DNA of 54,192 nucleotides from an uncultured Alteromonadaceae bacterium (GTDB lineage Bacteria > Pseudomonadota > Gammaproteobacteria > Enterobacterales > Alteromonadaceae), in assembly GCA_913056495.1 (NCBI GenBank), contig CAJXMO010000023.1:1-54192 (forward strand). The letters run 5' to 3'. Positions within the stretch are counted from its first letter, which is position 1, and each line of letters starts with the position of its first letter. Below, in pieces: positions 35,339 through 44,649 of this stretch. A program made the translations under genes and the position numbers. The notes beneath the pieces are model-generated. The model was not told the origin of the DNA and ran no database searches. It saw only the letters and a program-made list of their open reading frames with translations.

Positions 35339-37759
35339 TTGCGGTTAATTTTATCTGCTCAAGCCGGTTTATCCGTCAGGCTAAATCGGCTTTGTTATTT
35401 TTTAAAGCCATTATTTTTTATTCTGTTGACGCTTAGTAGCCTTGTCGCGGCGGCTGCTCATTCAGCAGACAGGCTAGCGCCTGAACTAAAACAGCAAGCT
35501 TTGTTACCGGAACAGAGTGAATCTGCCGAGATACTCTACTCTAATCACAGACTTCAATGGCTGGATGATCAGCATATATCACAAACACATTATTATTCTG
35601 TCAGACTGCTTGATGAAGCCGCAGTTGAGGCATATCAGGAACTCGCCTTTACATATAATTCAGATTTAGAAAAGTTGGAGTTTGAGTTTGCCGGGATTTT
35701 GCCTGCTGATGCAGAGCCTTTGGATATTAACCTGTCAGAGCAAACTTTATTGAGTGACTTTGTCCAGCCGGATACTAAAAAAATAGTTTCTCTTAATCGA
35801 CCTGAAGCCAATAAAAAATTAACGCTGTTTGTTCGTCAGTTAACCGTGGGCAGTATCCTTGAATTTCAATATCGAGTTGTGAGTAAACTGAGTCACTACC
35901 CGGGACAATTTAAAACCCGGGTATCACCATATTGGCTGCAGTCTTTCAAAGTGGGCTCAAAAGGACCTGAGTCAATCCGGCTTGATAGTGTGCAAAACTA
36001 TGAGGTTCAGTTGAAACTGTCAAAAGGTCAGCAAATGCGTTGGCAGCTGCAAGGTGGGCATTCACAAGTCATACCCGCGTCTGCTTCATCGCCGGATATA
36101 AAAGTATATCATTGGCAAATGTCTGATTTAAAATCCCTTCCGGTTCATGCTTATTTGCCGTCTAATGAAACCTTTTTAACTCAGATTGAGTTCTTTATTA
36201 CAGAGGATATGCCAAACGGCAGTTCGGCGAGTTCAAAAGCTATTGGTGTCGATAGAATGGCAGCCGCTGACCCAAAACGGCTGAAAGATTTTATTGAAAC
36301 GCTTAAGCTTACTCAGTTATTTCAACAAGCTCAGGCAGACAAAGCCAAAGTCATTGAGGCGATATTTGATTATATTCGCACACAGATTGCTTATCAGCCG
36401 GAATCTTTGTCGACAAACCATTTTTCCGCCAGAGATACTGACAACCTGATTGGATCCCGTTATGGCAACGATAAGGATTTAGCCGCATTACTAATCACTA
36501 TTTTGGCCCAATTTGATATTGAAGCTTATCTGGCTTGGGTTGATTTGGATAATTATCAATTGATCCAAAACCAGATAGATACAAAATCAGAAATATCTAT
36601 GCTAGCTGAGTTTGATCAGGCGATTGTTTATTTACCGGCTCAGGACGGACGTGAAGCCCGCTGGGTTAACCTAGCGTCTGATTTTATTTTTCCGGGCGTG
36701 GATAACAAATGGGTTGGACTGACCGTTGCTGTATCAACTAATGCATCACTCACTCAAAGTTTATTACAAGCGGGTAGCACAGGTGTAGAACAGGTTCGGC
36801 TTCAGTCAATTCAAATTGCTGAACTTGACCCAAATTTAGCTGATATCCGCTTAGATTATTTACCGGTTTCAGCAGAGCAGCGTCAGGTTATCCTGAAAAT
36901 GCGTGCACAAGGCGGTATTGAACAAAAGCTGAGAGAGATTATCCGTCAGGATAATCTGGTCTTGAGTGAGCAAACTCAACTTGAATCGATTTTATCCAGT
37001 CTCTTCAGTGAACAGGCTGAATTTGAGCTGGATTATTTAATCAAACATCTGGACTCAAACTTAAAGCCGGTAGAAATAGAAGCGACCTATACCATAGATC
37101 AGGCCACACTTAGTTATTCAGTAGGCGCCAATGTGGCGCAAATGTTTAATCTGGTCTCGCCATTTGAACAGCTACCGCCCAGAGAGCAAACCTCGGCCGG
37201 GTTTATTGACCGAAATGAGTTAGCAATTAAGATGTCGGTCGCTCTAAAAGGATATCCGTTAAAAGTTGCAAGCTTATATCAGCATTCACTTAGTCAACTA
37301 AACCCCTATTTTAGCTTACAGCAAAGCGGACAGGCTGTAGGTGAATCTCATCAGGACTACCTGATTGAATTCAGCTATCGCCAGCCTTTATTAAACTTAA
37401 CCGGTTCAGACTATTCAAACTTTTTAACTGAAGTACACAATTTGGCAAAACTGGACTCTTGGTTAGTTTCTTTTCGGACAAACCCAAAGCGGCTGGCTGA
37501 CGAGCAGCTCAAACAAGCCGTTCACAGGCTGGGAGAAAATTCATCACAGGCTTTGCTGGAACAGGCCGAATTTGTATTATCTCGCGGAAACTTTGAGCAG
37601 GCACTTAATCTTGCCACTCAAATCGTACAACAGGAACCTGAAAATGCCCAAGCTTGGTATATAGTGGCAACTTCGGCCGGGTTAATAGGCAAAACTCAGC
37701 AATCAGAAGTAGCTTTTGAAAAAGCGATTGAATTGGGTTTTGAGTTGGCTGGGGAATAA
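35339..37759 (+). CDS. DUF3857 protein with degenerate transglutaminase-like domain
   Basis: An 806-residue exported protein. A signal segment (about 16-43, ending VAAAAHSA) is followed by DUF3857 (about 60-270) and a transglutaminase-like domain (about 335-440). Its usual catalytic GDCKD motif reads GNDKD here, so the cysteine is lost and it is probably non-enzymatic. A single TPR-like repeat pair lies at the C-terminus (about 735-800). It starts with TTG at 35339, 11 bases after thyA; no ATG or GTG is available before the signal sequence. It runs directly into the Sel1-repeat lipoprotein gene. Function unknown. Confidence 0.78.
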   Translation: MRLILSAQAGLSVRLNRLCYFLKPLFFILLTLSSLVAAAAHSADRLAPELKQQALLPEQSESAEILYSNHRLQWLDDQHISQTHYYSVRLLDEAAVEAYQELAFTYNSDLEKLEFEFAGILPADAEPLDINLSEQTLLSDFVQPDTKKIVSLNRPEANKKLTLFVRQLTVGSILEFQYRVVSKLSHYPGQFKTRVSPYWLQSFKVGSKGPESIRLDSVQNYEVQLKLSKGQQMRWQLQGGHSQVIPASASSPDIKVYHWQMSDLKSLPVHAYLPSNETFLTQIEFFITEDMPNGSSASSKAIGVDRMAAADPKRLKDFIETLKLTQLFQQAQADKAKVIEAIFDYIRTQIAYQPESLSTNHFSARDTDNLIGSRYGNDKDLAALLITILAQFDIEAYLAWVDLDNYQLIQNQIDTKSEISMLAEFDQAIVYLPAQDGREARWVNLASDFIFPGVDNKWVGLTVAVSTNASLTQSLLQAGSTGVEQVRLQSIQIAELDPNLADIRLDYLPVSAEQRQVILKMRAQGGIEQKLREIIRQDNLVLSEQTQLESILSSLFSEQAEFELDYLIKHLDSNLKPVEIEATYTIDQATLSYSVGANVAQMFNLVSPFEQLPPREQTSAGFIDRNELAIKMSVALKGYPLKVASLYQHSLSQLNPYFSLQQSGQAVGESHQDYLIEFSYRQPLLNLTGSDYSNFLTEVHNLAKLDSWLVSFRTNPKRLADEQLKQAVHRLGENSSQALLEQAEFVLSRGNFEQALNLATQIVQQEPENAQAWYIVATSAGLIGKTQQSEVAFEKAIELGFELAGE

Positions 37760-37760
37760 A

Positions 37761-39830
37761 GTGCGTTTTTATATTGGATTATTAAGTTTAGTTTTGCTGA
37801 CCGGGTGTGCGCAGTTTCAGCCACATTCACAGCATGCCATTAATATTAATTATTTTCAGTTGGGTGATGCCGGTTATCAGGCCTGGTTAAAACAAAAAGA
37901 TAAACTGGTTTTACTAGCTCAGGCAAAGCGTGATTTGGCCCGAGGGCTGGAGCAACAACCGGATAATATTAAAGCTCAATTTCTGCACTACCGAGCAAGT
38001 GCCGCTCTGGCAATGGCGCTGGGGAAAACAGATGAGGCAGAACTGTTATCTTATTTTAACAAGATGAACCCCAGTTTATATCCCGAAACTGTATCTCCGG
38101 CGTATGTGACTTATGCGGTATTGTATAATCAGGCGCAACAAGCCGATTCGCTTGAAAAAGATTATTCCCAATTAGAAAGCGCACTCTTTAGGGCTATTCA
38201 GCAAAACCCTTATACCTCTCAGAATTGGTTGCTTTTATCCGGATTGTATCGGGAGCAGGACAAAATAAACCTGGCGCTTGCAACCGCTAAAAAAGCTTAT
38301 CAGATGATGCCTAATCAATTTGAAAATACTCAGGCTGTCGCTATGAGTTTAAATAATATTGCAGAAAGCGATGTCTGCCTGTATCAACAAAGCGATTTAT
38401 TGGCAGATTCACTTAACTACTTTGAAAAAGCGTTAAAGCAAGCCGGACCAAGGTCAAATAATTTGCGTGAGTATATTGCGTTTCAGCACTTCCGATTAGG
38501 TGAGATTCAAGTTGCCCAGCAAACTGCATTTGAAGCTTTCAACCGCGAACCTAAATATACGAACAGTTTGTTATTATTTGAAGCCAGCTTATTAACAGCA
38601 AACTATTCAGCAGCTGAACAGGCTCTAAACTACTTACAAGCTGAATACGAAGGCGATAAAACACGCCAGTATCCAGTATTACTTGCGCTGGCGCAGCAGG
38701 ATAATGAATTGCTCGGACACTTGTTAAGTCAGTTTCTGGCTGATGCTGAAAAGGGAAGTCAGAATCCCGATCTTAACCTGTATATTGCCTTGCTGATTGA
38801 CTATATCCAGCAAAATACAGAGGATGCGTCTTATGCATTACGGGTATTAAAAAATTCACCAAGGTTTTATGATTTATATGCTTCTGAGCGATTTGACTCA
38901 GCTCAGCGCAGTGCTTTTATCAGTCAGTTTGATAATGTATGCGATCTGTCTGATGCCTATTATCTATTGGGCTTTAAAGCGTTAAGAGTCGGTTATGACA
39001 AATTAGCATTTCAGTATTTTAATCAAGTGGTGAATCAAAAAGCTTATCGTCAGGATAGTTACCTTTGGTCACGCCTGATGTTAAATGCAGAGCCTATGAA
39101 AGCTTTTAGTGCCTATTTAAGCCAGATTAAAGCCCTGGCAGAACAGGGAGAAGCACAAGCTCAGTTTGATTTAGGACTTGAACTTTTGCTCGCCGAATTA
39201 ATACCTCAGGATCGACTATCGGCCACAGACTGGTTTGCAAAAGCCGCTGCACAGGATCACCTGAAAGCGATTAATCTATTAGCTTATTTATATTTAAGCG
39301 GTGAGCTGATACCAACGGACATCAATAAAGCGGTTCGTTTATATGCGCGAGCTTCTGCACTTGGCGATTCTGAGGCTAATTTTCAACTGGGGCAAATTTA
39401 CTTAAATGGAGAATATCAACGACAAGACAGTAAACTTGCGTTTAACTATTTTACCCAAGCGGCAGAGGCTGGACACGCAGATGCATATGCCGAATTGGCT
39501 CATATGTACTTAACCGGGCAGGGCACCTTGGTTAATGAGCAAAAAGCTTTTGCTATGCTGGAGAAAAGTGCGCTGGCTGGCAGCTATCAGGGACAGCTAC
39601 AACTCGGGCTCTTTTATCAGCAAAAAGCGGATCCTGAATCTGAAATGACAGCCAAAGCCTGGTTTAGCATTGCCAGACAAACATTAAAAAAATCCGGAAA
39701 AACGTCAGATAAACTAAATCAACTGATAGATAACCTGGTTGTGCCTGAAGATAGGGTCGTAGTAAAAATACAAGCGTTGCAACAACAAATGGCCGACTAT
39801 AAAGCAAGCTTACCTCAGGCATCACGCTAA
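37761..39830 (+). CDS. Sel1/TPR-repeat lipoprotein
   Basis: A 689-residue lipoprotein. GTG 37761, one base past the previous stop codon and preceded by GGGG, gives a short signal with lipobox LTGC (residues 13-16). The middle is TPR-like (about 50-430); the C-terminal third has four or five Sel1 repeats (AQFDLGLEL, INLLAYLYLSG, ANFQLGQIYLNG, YAELAHMYLTGQG, GQLQLGLFYQQK). Such scaffolds bind other envelope proteins. It is translationally coupled to the DUF3857 gene, so the two probably form one complex. No function is known. Confidence 0.82.
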   Translation: MRFYIGLLSLVLLTGCAQFQPHSQHAININYFQLGDAGYQAWLKQKDKLVLLAQAKRDLARGLEQQPDNIKAQFLHYRASAALAMALGKTDEAELLSYFNKMNPSLYPETVSPAYVTYAVLYNQAQQADSLEKDYSQLESALFRAIQQNPYTSQNWLLLSGLYREQDKINLALATAKKAYQMMPNQFENTQAVAMSLNNIAESDVCLYQQSDLLADSLNYFEKALKQAGPRSNNLREYIAFQHFRLGEIQVAQQTAFEAFNREPKYTNSLLLFEASLLTANYSAAEQALNYLQAEYEGDKTRQYPVLLALAQQDNELLGHLLSQFLADAEKGSQNPDLNLYIALLIDYIQQNTEDASYALRVLKNSPRFYDLYASERFDSAQRSAFISQFDNVCDLSDAYYLLGFKALRVGYDKLAFQYFNQVVNQKAYRQDSYLWSRLMLNAEPMKAFSAYLSQIKALAEQGEAQAQFDLGLELLLAELIPQDRLSATDWFAKAAAQDHLKAINLLAYLYLSGELIPTDINKAVRLYARASALGDSEANFQLGQIYLNGEYQRQDSKLAFNYFTQAAEAGHADAYAELAHMYLTGQGTLVNEQKAFAMLEKSALAGSYQGQLQLGLFYQQKADPESEMTAKAWFSIARQTLKKSGKTSDKLNQLIDNLVVPEDRVVVKIQALQQQMADYKASLPQASR

Positions 39831-39935
39831 TGCCTGAGGCTAGCCTGCTTTACATTACCTGGATAACAATGCACATCTGGCTGTTTTTGTTTTTATAGAC
39901 GCTTGCCATTCAGGTAAAGTCGCATCTTTTTCTCG

Positions 39936-40184
39936 TTACATGCCGACATATGATAATGTGCCTGTGATATTAATCACTCTTCGTTTAATTTGCTTGCGTC
40001 TGAACCAGCCCAATTCCAATCGACTATTTGGGTCGACCAGAAAATAGTAGCTCTCTGAAAAATTATCATTTAAGACGCTGTCTACTAATGCATAATGAGT
40101 CTGGTTTAAGATATCTGTCGCTAAAACCTGATATCCTTTTTTTAATCTAAATGGCCAGTACAGGTGCAGATAATGAGTTTGCAT
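39936..40184 (-). CDS. Small hypothetical protein behind a Fur-like promoter
   Basis: An 82-residue protein that I do not recognise. It has no signal peptide or membrane helix, is rich in aromatic and basic residues, and contains a KKGYQVLA and a WFRRKQIKRR segment. The gene is credible because ATG 40184 has a strong AAGGAGG ribosome binding site and a well-formed promoter with a Fur-like box upstream. It converges on the Sel1 lipoprotein gene with about 100 bases between. Iron-dependent expression is predicted, function is open. Confidence 0.68.
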   Translation of the reverse strand: MQTHYLHLYWPFRLKKGYQVLATDILNQTHYALVDSVLNDNFSESYYFLVDPNSRLELGWFRRKQIKRRVINITGTLSYVGM

Positions 40185-40213
40185 ATTGCCTCCTTAAAGC
40201 AGGTTTAAGCATC

Positions 40214-40241
40214 AATATACATTTTTATTTTCTAAATGCAA
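40214..40241 (-). promoter_or_regulatory. Promoter of the 82-residue gene
   Basis: On the minus strand, TTGCAT (40236-40241), 16 bases, TATATT (40214-40219), with transcription starting near 40207, about 23 bases before the start codon. Confidence 0.6.
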
Positions 40242-40243
40242 GT

Positions 40244-40256
40244 GATAATTATTATC
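40244..40256. promoter_or_regulatory. Fur-like box
   Basis: GATAATTATTATC is a perfect 6-1-6 Fur palindrome, two bases upstream of the -35 hexamer of the minus-strand promoter. A repressor bound here would block RNA polymerase. Confidence 0.65.
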
Positions 40257-40339
40257 GTTTGGTTTTTTGCTCTCGCATCTTGATTAGAAATCTTCTAAGC
40301 TATAGTTCACAATTAAAATAGGTAAATAATGAATTAACC

Positions 40340-40610
40340 CTAGAGCGTGTTGATCTTTTGAGTACAATTTTGCAGCAGTTTGTTTGGTATTTATCCAAGG
40401 CATAGCGATTGACGTGTAGTGAGCTACATAAAAGAGCTATAACGCAGAAGAAATGCCAAACAAACGCTGCCTTTCAGGTTCGTTCTAAACGCATTTTTCT
40501 CTTTGTTGCTCGATATTGAACATAGAATAGCTATGCTACATATCTCGCGTCGCGAGCAAAACGCGTTTAGTTAGAACAAAATTTGCACATCAAACGTCAA
40601 CACGCTCTAG
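40340..40610. mobile_element. MITE-like element, 271 bp
   Basis: The ends CTAGAGCGTGTTGA (40340-40353) and TCAACACGCTCTAG (40597-40610) are perfect 14-bp inverted repeats. Two further inverted pairs sit inside: GTTTGTTTGGTATTT near 40378 pairs with the complement of AAATGCCAAACAAAC near 40452, and GTTCTAAACGCATTTT near 40482 pairs with the complement of AAAACGCGTTTAGTTAGAAC near 40558. No protein is encoded. CTAG at both outer ends could be a 4-bp target duplication of the type made by some IS5-group elements. This fills most of the 551-base gap between the flanking genes. Confidence 0.75.
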
Positions 40611-40735
40611 CCTGATTAAAATAGACGTCAAACATGGATTAGAATGCGTTCTGGCGGTGTTTCAGTCGTAACCGAAACAATGTGAGAGTCAGAACACTAT
40701 TTATCAAGCTGACCCAGGTTAATAGAGGAGGTCGT

Positions 40736-41143
40736 ATGAGTTTTTTACTGGACGCTCGTTTAAAAACAGATTGTATTGAAGTCTCAGATCTTGAGCTTTC
40801 GAAATTATTATTAATGAATAATCGTAATGTGCCCTGGTTGATTTTGGTACCCAAAAAAGAAGATGCAGTAGAAATTACCGATTTATCAATCACTGAACAA
40901 CATCTGTTATTGGATGAAATTAATTTAATTACCCAAATTCAGAACAAATTATTTAACCCGGATAAAATCAATACTGCAGCTATTGGTAATATAGTTCCTC
41001 AGTTGCATATTCATATTATTGGCCGTTATAAAACGGATCCTGTCTGGCCTGCACCTGTGTGGGGGAATCTGCAAGCTGAACCTTATCATCAAGGCGAATT
41101 ACAACAAAGAATTCAATTATTGAAGCATGCGATCCATATTTAA
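40736..41143 (+). CDS. HIT family protein
   Basis: A 135-residue HIT-domain protein. MSFLLDARLKTDCIEV, DLELSKLLLMNN and the motif QLHIHIIGR near residue 98 are typical of bacterial HIT hydrolases or transferases. The canonical HxHxH is HIHII here, so the third histidine is replaced, which may change activity. ATG 40736 follows AGAGGAGG, so in-frame codons further upstream are rejected. It lies next to the MITE-like element and before acnB. Confidence 0.85.
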   Translation: MSFLLDARLKTDCIEVSDLELSKLLLMNNRNVPWLILVPKKEDAVEITDLSITEQHLLLDEINLITQIQNKLFNPDKINTAAIGNIVPQLHIHIIGRYKTDPVWPAPVWGNLQAEPYHQGELQQRIQLLKHAIHI

Positions 41144-41341
41144 TCTTGTTAAAATCAGGTATAACTCATAATCACAACTTATGATGAGTATTTGTATTGT
41201 TAAAGGGATGAGCCCTGTTTTTTTGCCACCTTTCACTTATACTTGCTGACATATTGTATGACTAGGATAGGCGTGTTGTCGTCCTTAAACCTGACAAAAA
41301 TGAATTTTATAATATTTAGTGGAATTGCCCGGAGGTGTTAA

Positions 41342-44149
41342 ATGAGCCTATATCAAGAATATATGGCTGAGATCGAGAGCCGTAAAACGGAACTCGGTTT
41401 AAATCCGAAACCGATTGACAGCGCGGAGTTGCTGTCTGAAATCATTGCTCAAATTAAAGATACTGACAATGAATTCCGTGAAGACTCTTTAAAATTCTTT
41501 ATTTACAACACCTTACCAGGTACAACGCCTGCTGCGGGTGTTAAGGCTCAATTCCTAAAAGAAATAATCTTAGGCGAAGAGTCAGTTGCTGAAATTAATG
41601 CTGAGTTTGCGTTTGAGTTGCTTTCGCACATGAAAGGTGGTCCTTCAATTGAAGTATTACTTGATCTTGCTTTAAGTGACGATGTATCTGTTGCAAAACC
41701 TGCTGCTGAAGTATTAAAAACACAAGTATTCTTATACGAAGCGGATACCGCTCGTTTAGAATCAGCATTGAAAGCGGGTAATGCAATTGCCAAAGAAATT
41801 TTAGAAAGCTACGCACAAGCCGAATTCTTTACAAAATTACCTGACATTGACGAAAAAATTGAAGTTGTGACTTTTATCGCAGGTGAAGGTGATATTTCAA
41901 CGGACTTGTTATCGCCAGGTAACCAAGCGCATTCACGTGCAGACCGCGAATTACATGGTCAATGTATGATCACGCCTGAAGCGCAGCAAGAAATTGTTGA
42001 ATTGCAGAAAAAACATCCTACTGCCAAAGTCATGCTAATTGCTGAAAAAGGGACTATGGGTGTGGGTTCTTCGCGTATGTCCGGTGTGAATAACGTAGCA
42101 CTTTGGGCGGGTAAACAAGCGTCTCCATATGTGCCATTCATTAATATTGCACCTGTTGTTGCGGGTACTAACGGTATTGCACCTATCTTCCTGACTACCG
42201 TTGATGTAACCGGTGGTATTGGTCTTGACCTTAAAAACTGGGTTAAAAAAACCGATGAAGCGGGCAATGTTGTTACTGACGAAAATGGCGATCCGATATT
42301 AGAAGAAGCTTATTCTGTTGCAACAGGCACAGTTTTAACCATAGATACTAAAGCTAAGAAGTTATATAACGGCGACAAAGAATTAGTTGACGTGTCTTCT
42401 GCTTTCACGCCGCAAAAAGTTGAATTTATGAAAGCGGGTGGTTCTTACGCAGTTACATTTGGTAAGCAACTACAAACATTTGCAGCTGAAACTTTAGGTA
42501 TTGAAGCGCCAGCTGTGTACGCACAGTCGAAAGAAATTTCACACCAAGGTCAAGGTTTAACTGCGGTTGAGAAAATCTTTAATCGTAATGCGGTAGGTGT
42601 TGCTTCTGAAACCCCTTTACATGCTGGTTCTAACGTTCGTGTTAAAGTTAATATTGTTGGCTCACAAGACACGACTGGCCCAATGACATGCCAGGAATTG
42701 GAAGCTATGGCGGCTTCAACTATTTCTCCAAGTGTTGATGGTGCATACCAGTCTGGTTGTCACACAGCATCAGTTTGGGATGCAAAAGCGCAAGCCAATA
42801 TTCCTAAATTAATGGCATTCATGAACAAGTTCGGTTTGATCACTGCACGTGACCCGAAAGGTGTTTACCATTCAATGACTGACGTAATCCACAAAGTATT
42901 AAACGATATTACTGTAGATGAGCGTGCGATTATCATTGGTGGTGACTCACATACACGTATGTCTAAAGGTGTCGCATTTGGTGCTGACTCGGGTACGGTT
43001 GCGGTTGCACTTGCAACGGGTGAAGCGGCTATGCCAATTCCAGAGTCTGTTAAAGTGACCTTTAAAGGTCAGATGGCAGGTCATATGGATTTTCGTGATG
43101 TTGTTCATGCGACTCAAGCGCAAATGCTTAAGCAATTTGGCGGCGAGAACGTATTCCAAGGTCGTATTATTGAAGTTCATATTGGTACTTTGTTAGCTGA
43201 CCAAGCTTTCACATTCACCGACTGGACAGCAGAGATGAAAGCCAAAGCGTCTATCTGTATTTCTAACGATGAAACTTTGATTCAGTCTATCGAGCTTGCT
43301 AAGAGCCGTATCCAAATTATGATTGAAAAGGGTATGGATAACGAAGCAGGTATGTTAGCCGGTTTAATTAAATTGGCTGATGAGCGCATTGAAGGCATTA
43401 AATCAGGTAAAGAGCCTGCATTAACACCTGATGACTCGGCTAAATATTATGCTGAAGTTGTGGTTGATTTAGATGCAATTGATGAGCCTATGATTGCTGA
43501 CCCTGATGTAAACAACGAAGATGTTTCTAAGCGTTATACCCATGATGTTATCCGTCCGGTTTCTTATTATAAAGATAAGCCGGTTGATCTGGGGTTTGTG
43601 GGTTCTTGTATGGTACACAAAGGCGACATGCAAATTATCGCGCAAATGTTACGTAACCTGGAAAAACAAAATGGCACGGTTGAATTTAAAGCGCCATTAG
43701 TAGTTGCGCCACCAACTTACAACATTGTTGACGAGTTAAAAGCTGAAGGCGACTGGGCTGTATTAGAGAAATACTCTGGTTTTGTATTTGACGATGCTCA
43801 CCCGAAAGATGCTGCACGTACTAAATACGAAAACATTTTATACTTAGAGCGTCCTGGTTGTAACTTATGTATGGGTAACCAAGAAAAAGCCGAACCAGGT
43901 GATACCGTTATTGCAACTTCAACACGTTTATTCCAAGGTCGTGTTGTAGCTGACTCTGCTGAGAAAAAAGGTGAATCTTTATTAGGTTCTACACCATTAG
44001 TTGTGCTTTCAACTGTATTGGGCCGATTCCCAACGACAGAAGAATATAAAGCAGCTGTAGATGGTATCGACTTAACTAAGTTTACCCCGCCAGAGCAAGC
44101 AATGACGACTCATTTTGATGCTGCTATTCCTGTACAGCGCGTAGACTAA
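41342..44149 (+). CDS. acnB: Bifunctional aconitate hydratase 2 / 2-methylisocitrate dehydratase
   Basis: A 935-residue TCA-cycle enzyme interconverting citrate and isocitrate through aconitate. Signature segments: LLSPGNQAHSRADRELHG, EKGTMGVGSSRMSG, GGDSHTRMSKGVAFGADSG, and the 4Fe-4S cysteines in GSCM (around 755) and CNLC (around 839-842). It is 70 residues longer than E. coli AcnB (865) and its N-terminal HEAT-like part and the NWVKKTDEAGN segment differ strongly. The sequence agrees best, from memory, with the AcnB form of Bacteroidota. The ATG follows CGGAGG. It ends at a strong terminator whose copy occurs again 702 bases further on. Confidence 0.95.
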   Translation: MSLYQEYMAEIESRKTELGLNPKPIDSAELLSEIIAQIKDTDNEFREDSLKFFIYNTLPGTTPAAGVKAQFLKEIILGEESVAEINAEFAFELLSHMKGGPSIEVLLDLALSDDVSVAKPAAEVLKTQVFLYEADTARLESALKAGNAIAKEILESYAQAEFFTKLPDIDEKIEVVTFIAGEGDISTDLLSPGNQAHSRADRELHGQCMITPEAQQEIVELQKKHPTAKVMLIAEKGTMGVGSSRMSGVNNVALWAGKQASPYVPFINIAPVVAGTNGIAPIFLTTVDVTGGIGLDLKNWVKKTDEAGNVVTDENGDPILEEAYSVATGTVLTIDTKAKKLYNGDKELVDVSSAFTPQKVEFMKAGGSYAVTFGKQLQTFAAETLGIEAPAVYAQSKEISHQGQGLTAVEKIFNRNAVGVASETPLHAGSNVRVKVNIVGSQDTTGPMTCQELEAMAASTISPSVDGAYQSGCHTASVWDAKAQANIPKLMAFMNKFGLITARDPKGVYHSMTDVIHKVLNDITVDERAIIIGGDSHTRMSKGVAFGADSGTVAVALATGEAAMPIPESVKVTFKGQMAGHMDFRDVVHATQAQMLKQFGGENVFQGRIIEVHIGTLLADQAFTFTDWTAEMKAKASICISNDETLIQSIELAKSRIQIMIEKGMDNEAGMLAGLIKLADERIEGIKSGKEPALTPDDSAKYYAEVVVDLDAIDEPMIADPDVNNEDVSKRYTHDVIRPVSYYKDKPVDLGFVGSCMVHKGDMQIIAQMLRNLEKQNGTVEFKAPLVVAPPTYNIVDELKAEGDWAVLEKYSGFVFDDAHPKDAARTKYENILYLERPGCNLCMGNQEKAEPGDTVIATSTRLFQGRVVADSAEKKGESLLGSTPLVVLSTVLGRFPTTEEYKAAVDGIDLTKFTPPEQAMTTHFDAAIPVQRVD

Positions 44150-44208
44150 AGTTACCTATTTAGTAAAAATAAAATCCCCGTTAATCCTGGATTAACGGGG
44201 ATTTTTGT
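43948..44208 (+). repeat. Direct repeat, copy A: acnB 3' end plus terminator
   Basis: A 261-bp ungapped segment, offset by exactly 702 bases from copy B. Eleven differences were counted by eye (about 96% identity): seven in the coding part, of which six are synonymous, and four in the non-coding part. Confidence 0.95.
44171..44208 (+). terminator. Terminator after acnB
   Basis: AAAATCCCCGTTAATC, loop CTG, GATTAACGGGGATTTT: perfect 16-bp stem with a T tail. Since the stem is flanked by A residues on its left side, it may also end transcription of the convergent PspB-like gene. Confidence 0.95.
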
Positions 44209-44252
44209 ATCTATGCGCGCAGAATTCATAAACTGTGTAGGAGCCGGATTAT

Positions 44253-44459
44253 TTAGAGTTTGTTAAATTCACTGTTTAATTGATAGCTTGAATCAGTGAC
44301 TATTTTTTCTAGTGTTTCAATGCGGCGGTTAAGCTGGGCTATTTGTTGTTCAAGTTCAGTATTGTTTGACTTTTGTTGATCAGACTTTATTTTTAGTTTG
44401 TACATGTCGTAGGCTATGCCAGCAACAACGACTACTGCAATCATTTCGAATACACCCAT
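44253..44459 (-). CDS. PspB-like small membrane protein
   Basis: A 68-residue protein: one N-terminal membrane helix (MGVFEMIAVVVVAGIAYDMY), a polar linker, and a coiled coil ending in RIETLEKIVTD. The layout resembles phage-shock protein B and related small envelope proteins in alteromonads. ATG 44459 (minus strand) follows AAGGAGA; an upstream in-frame extension is rejected because it would start before that site. It lies between the intact acnB and the acnB relic, facing acnB. Confidence 0.72.
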   Translation of the reverse strand: MGVFEMIAVVVVAGIAYDMYKLKIKSDQQKSNNTELEQQIAQLNRRIETLEKIVTDSSYQLNSEFNKL

Positions 44460-44649
44460 GTTTGTCTCCTTGGTAAAATTAGGGCTATTTTTAACCAAGT
44501 ATAACAAGCTTTATACCAATTTGTTGTTTTTCAAATAAATCAATCGGTTAGGTTGATTTTATGATAAAGGAATAATGGAAGCTTGATTGTTTTGACTAAA
44601 ATCTGGCAAAAAACACCACTTATTAGAGTTAGAATAATGTTGAAGATTG

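Noticed and set aside
40639..40893. 84-codon frame on the minus strand over the HIT gene start
   Set aside because: The HIT gene has a strong ribosome binding site and a known motif; the opposite frame has neither.
41548..43180. Antisense open frames within acnB
   Set aside because: The acnB reading frame is intact and conserved; these frames reflect its codon bias.
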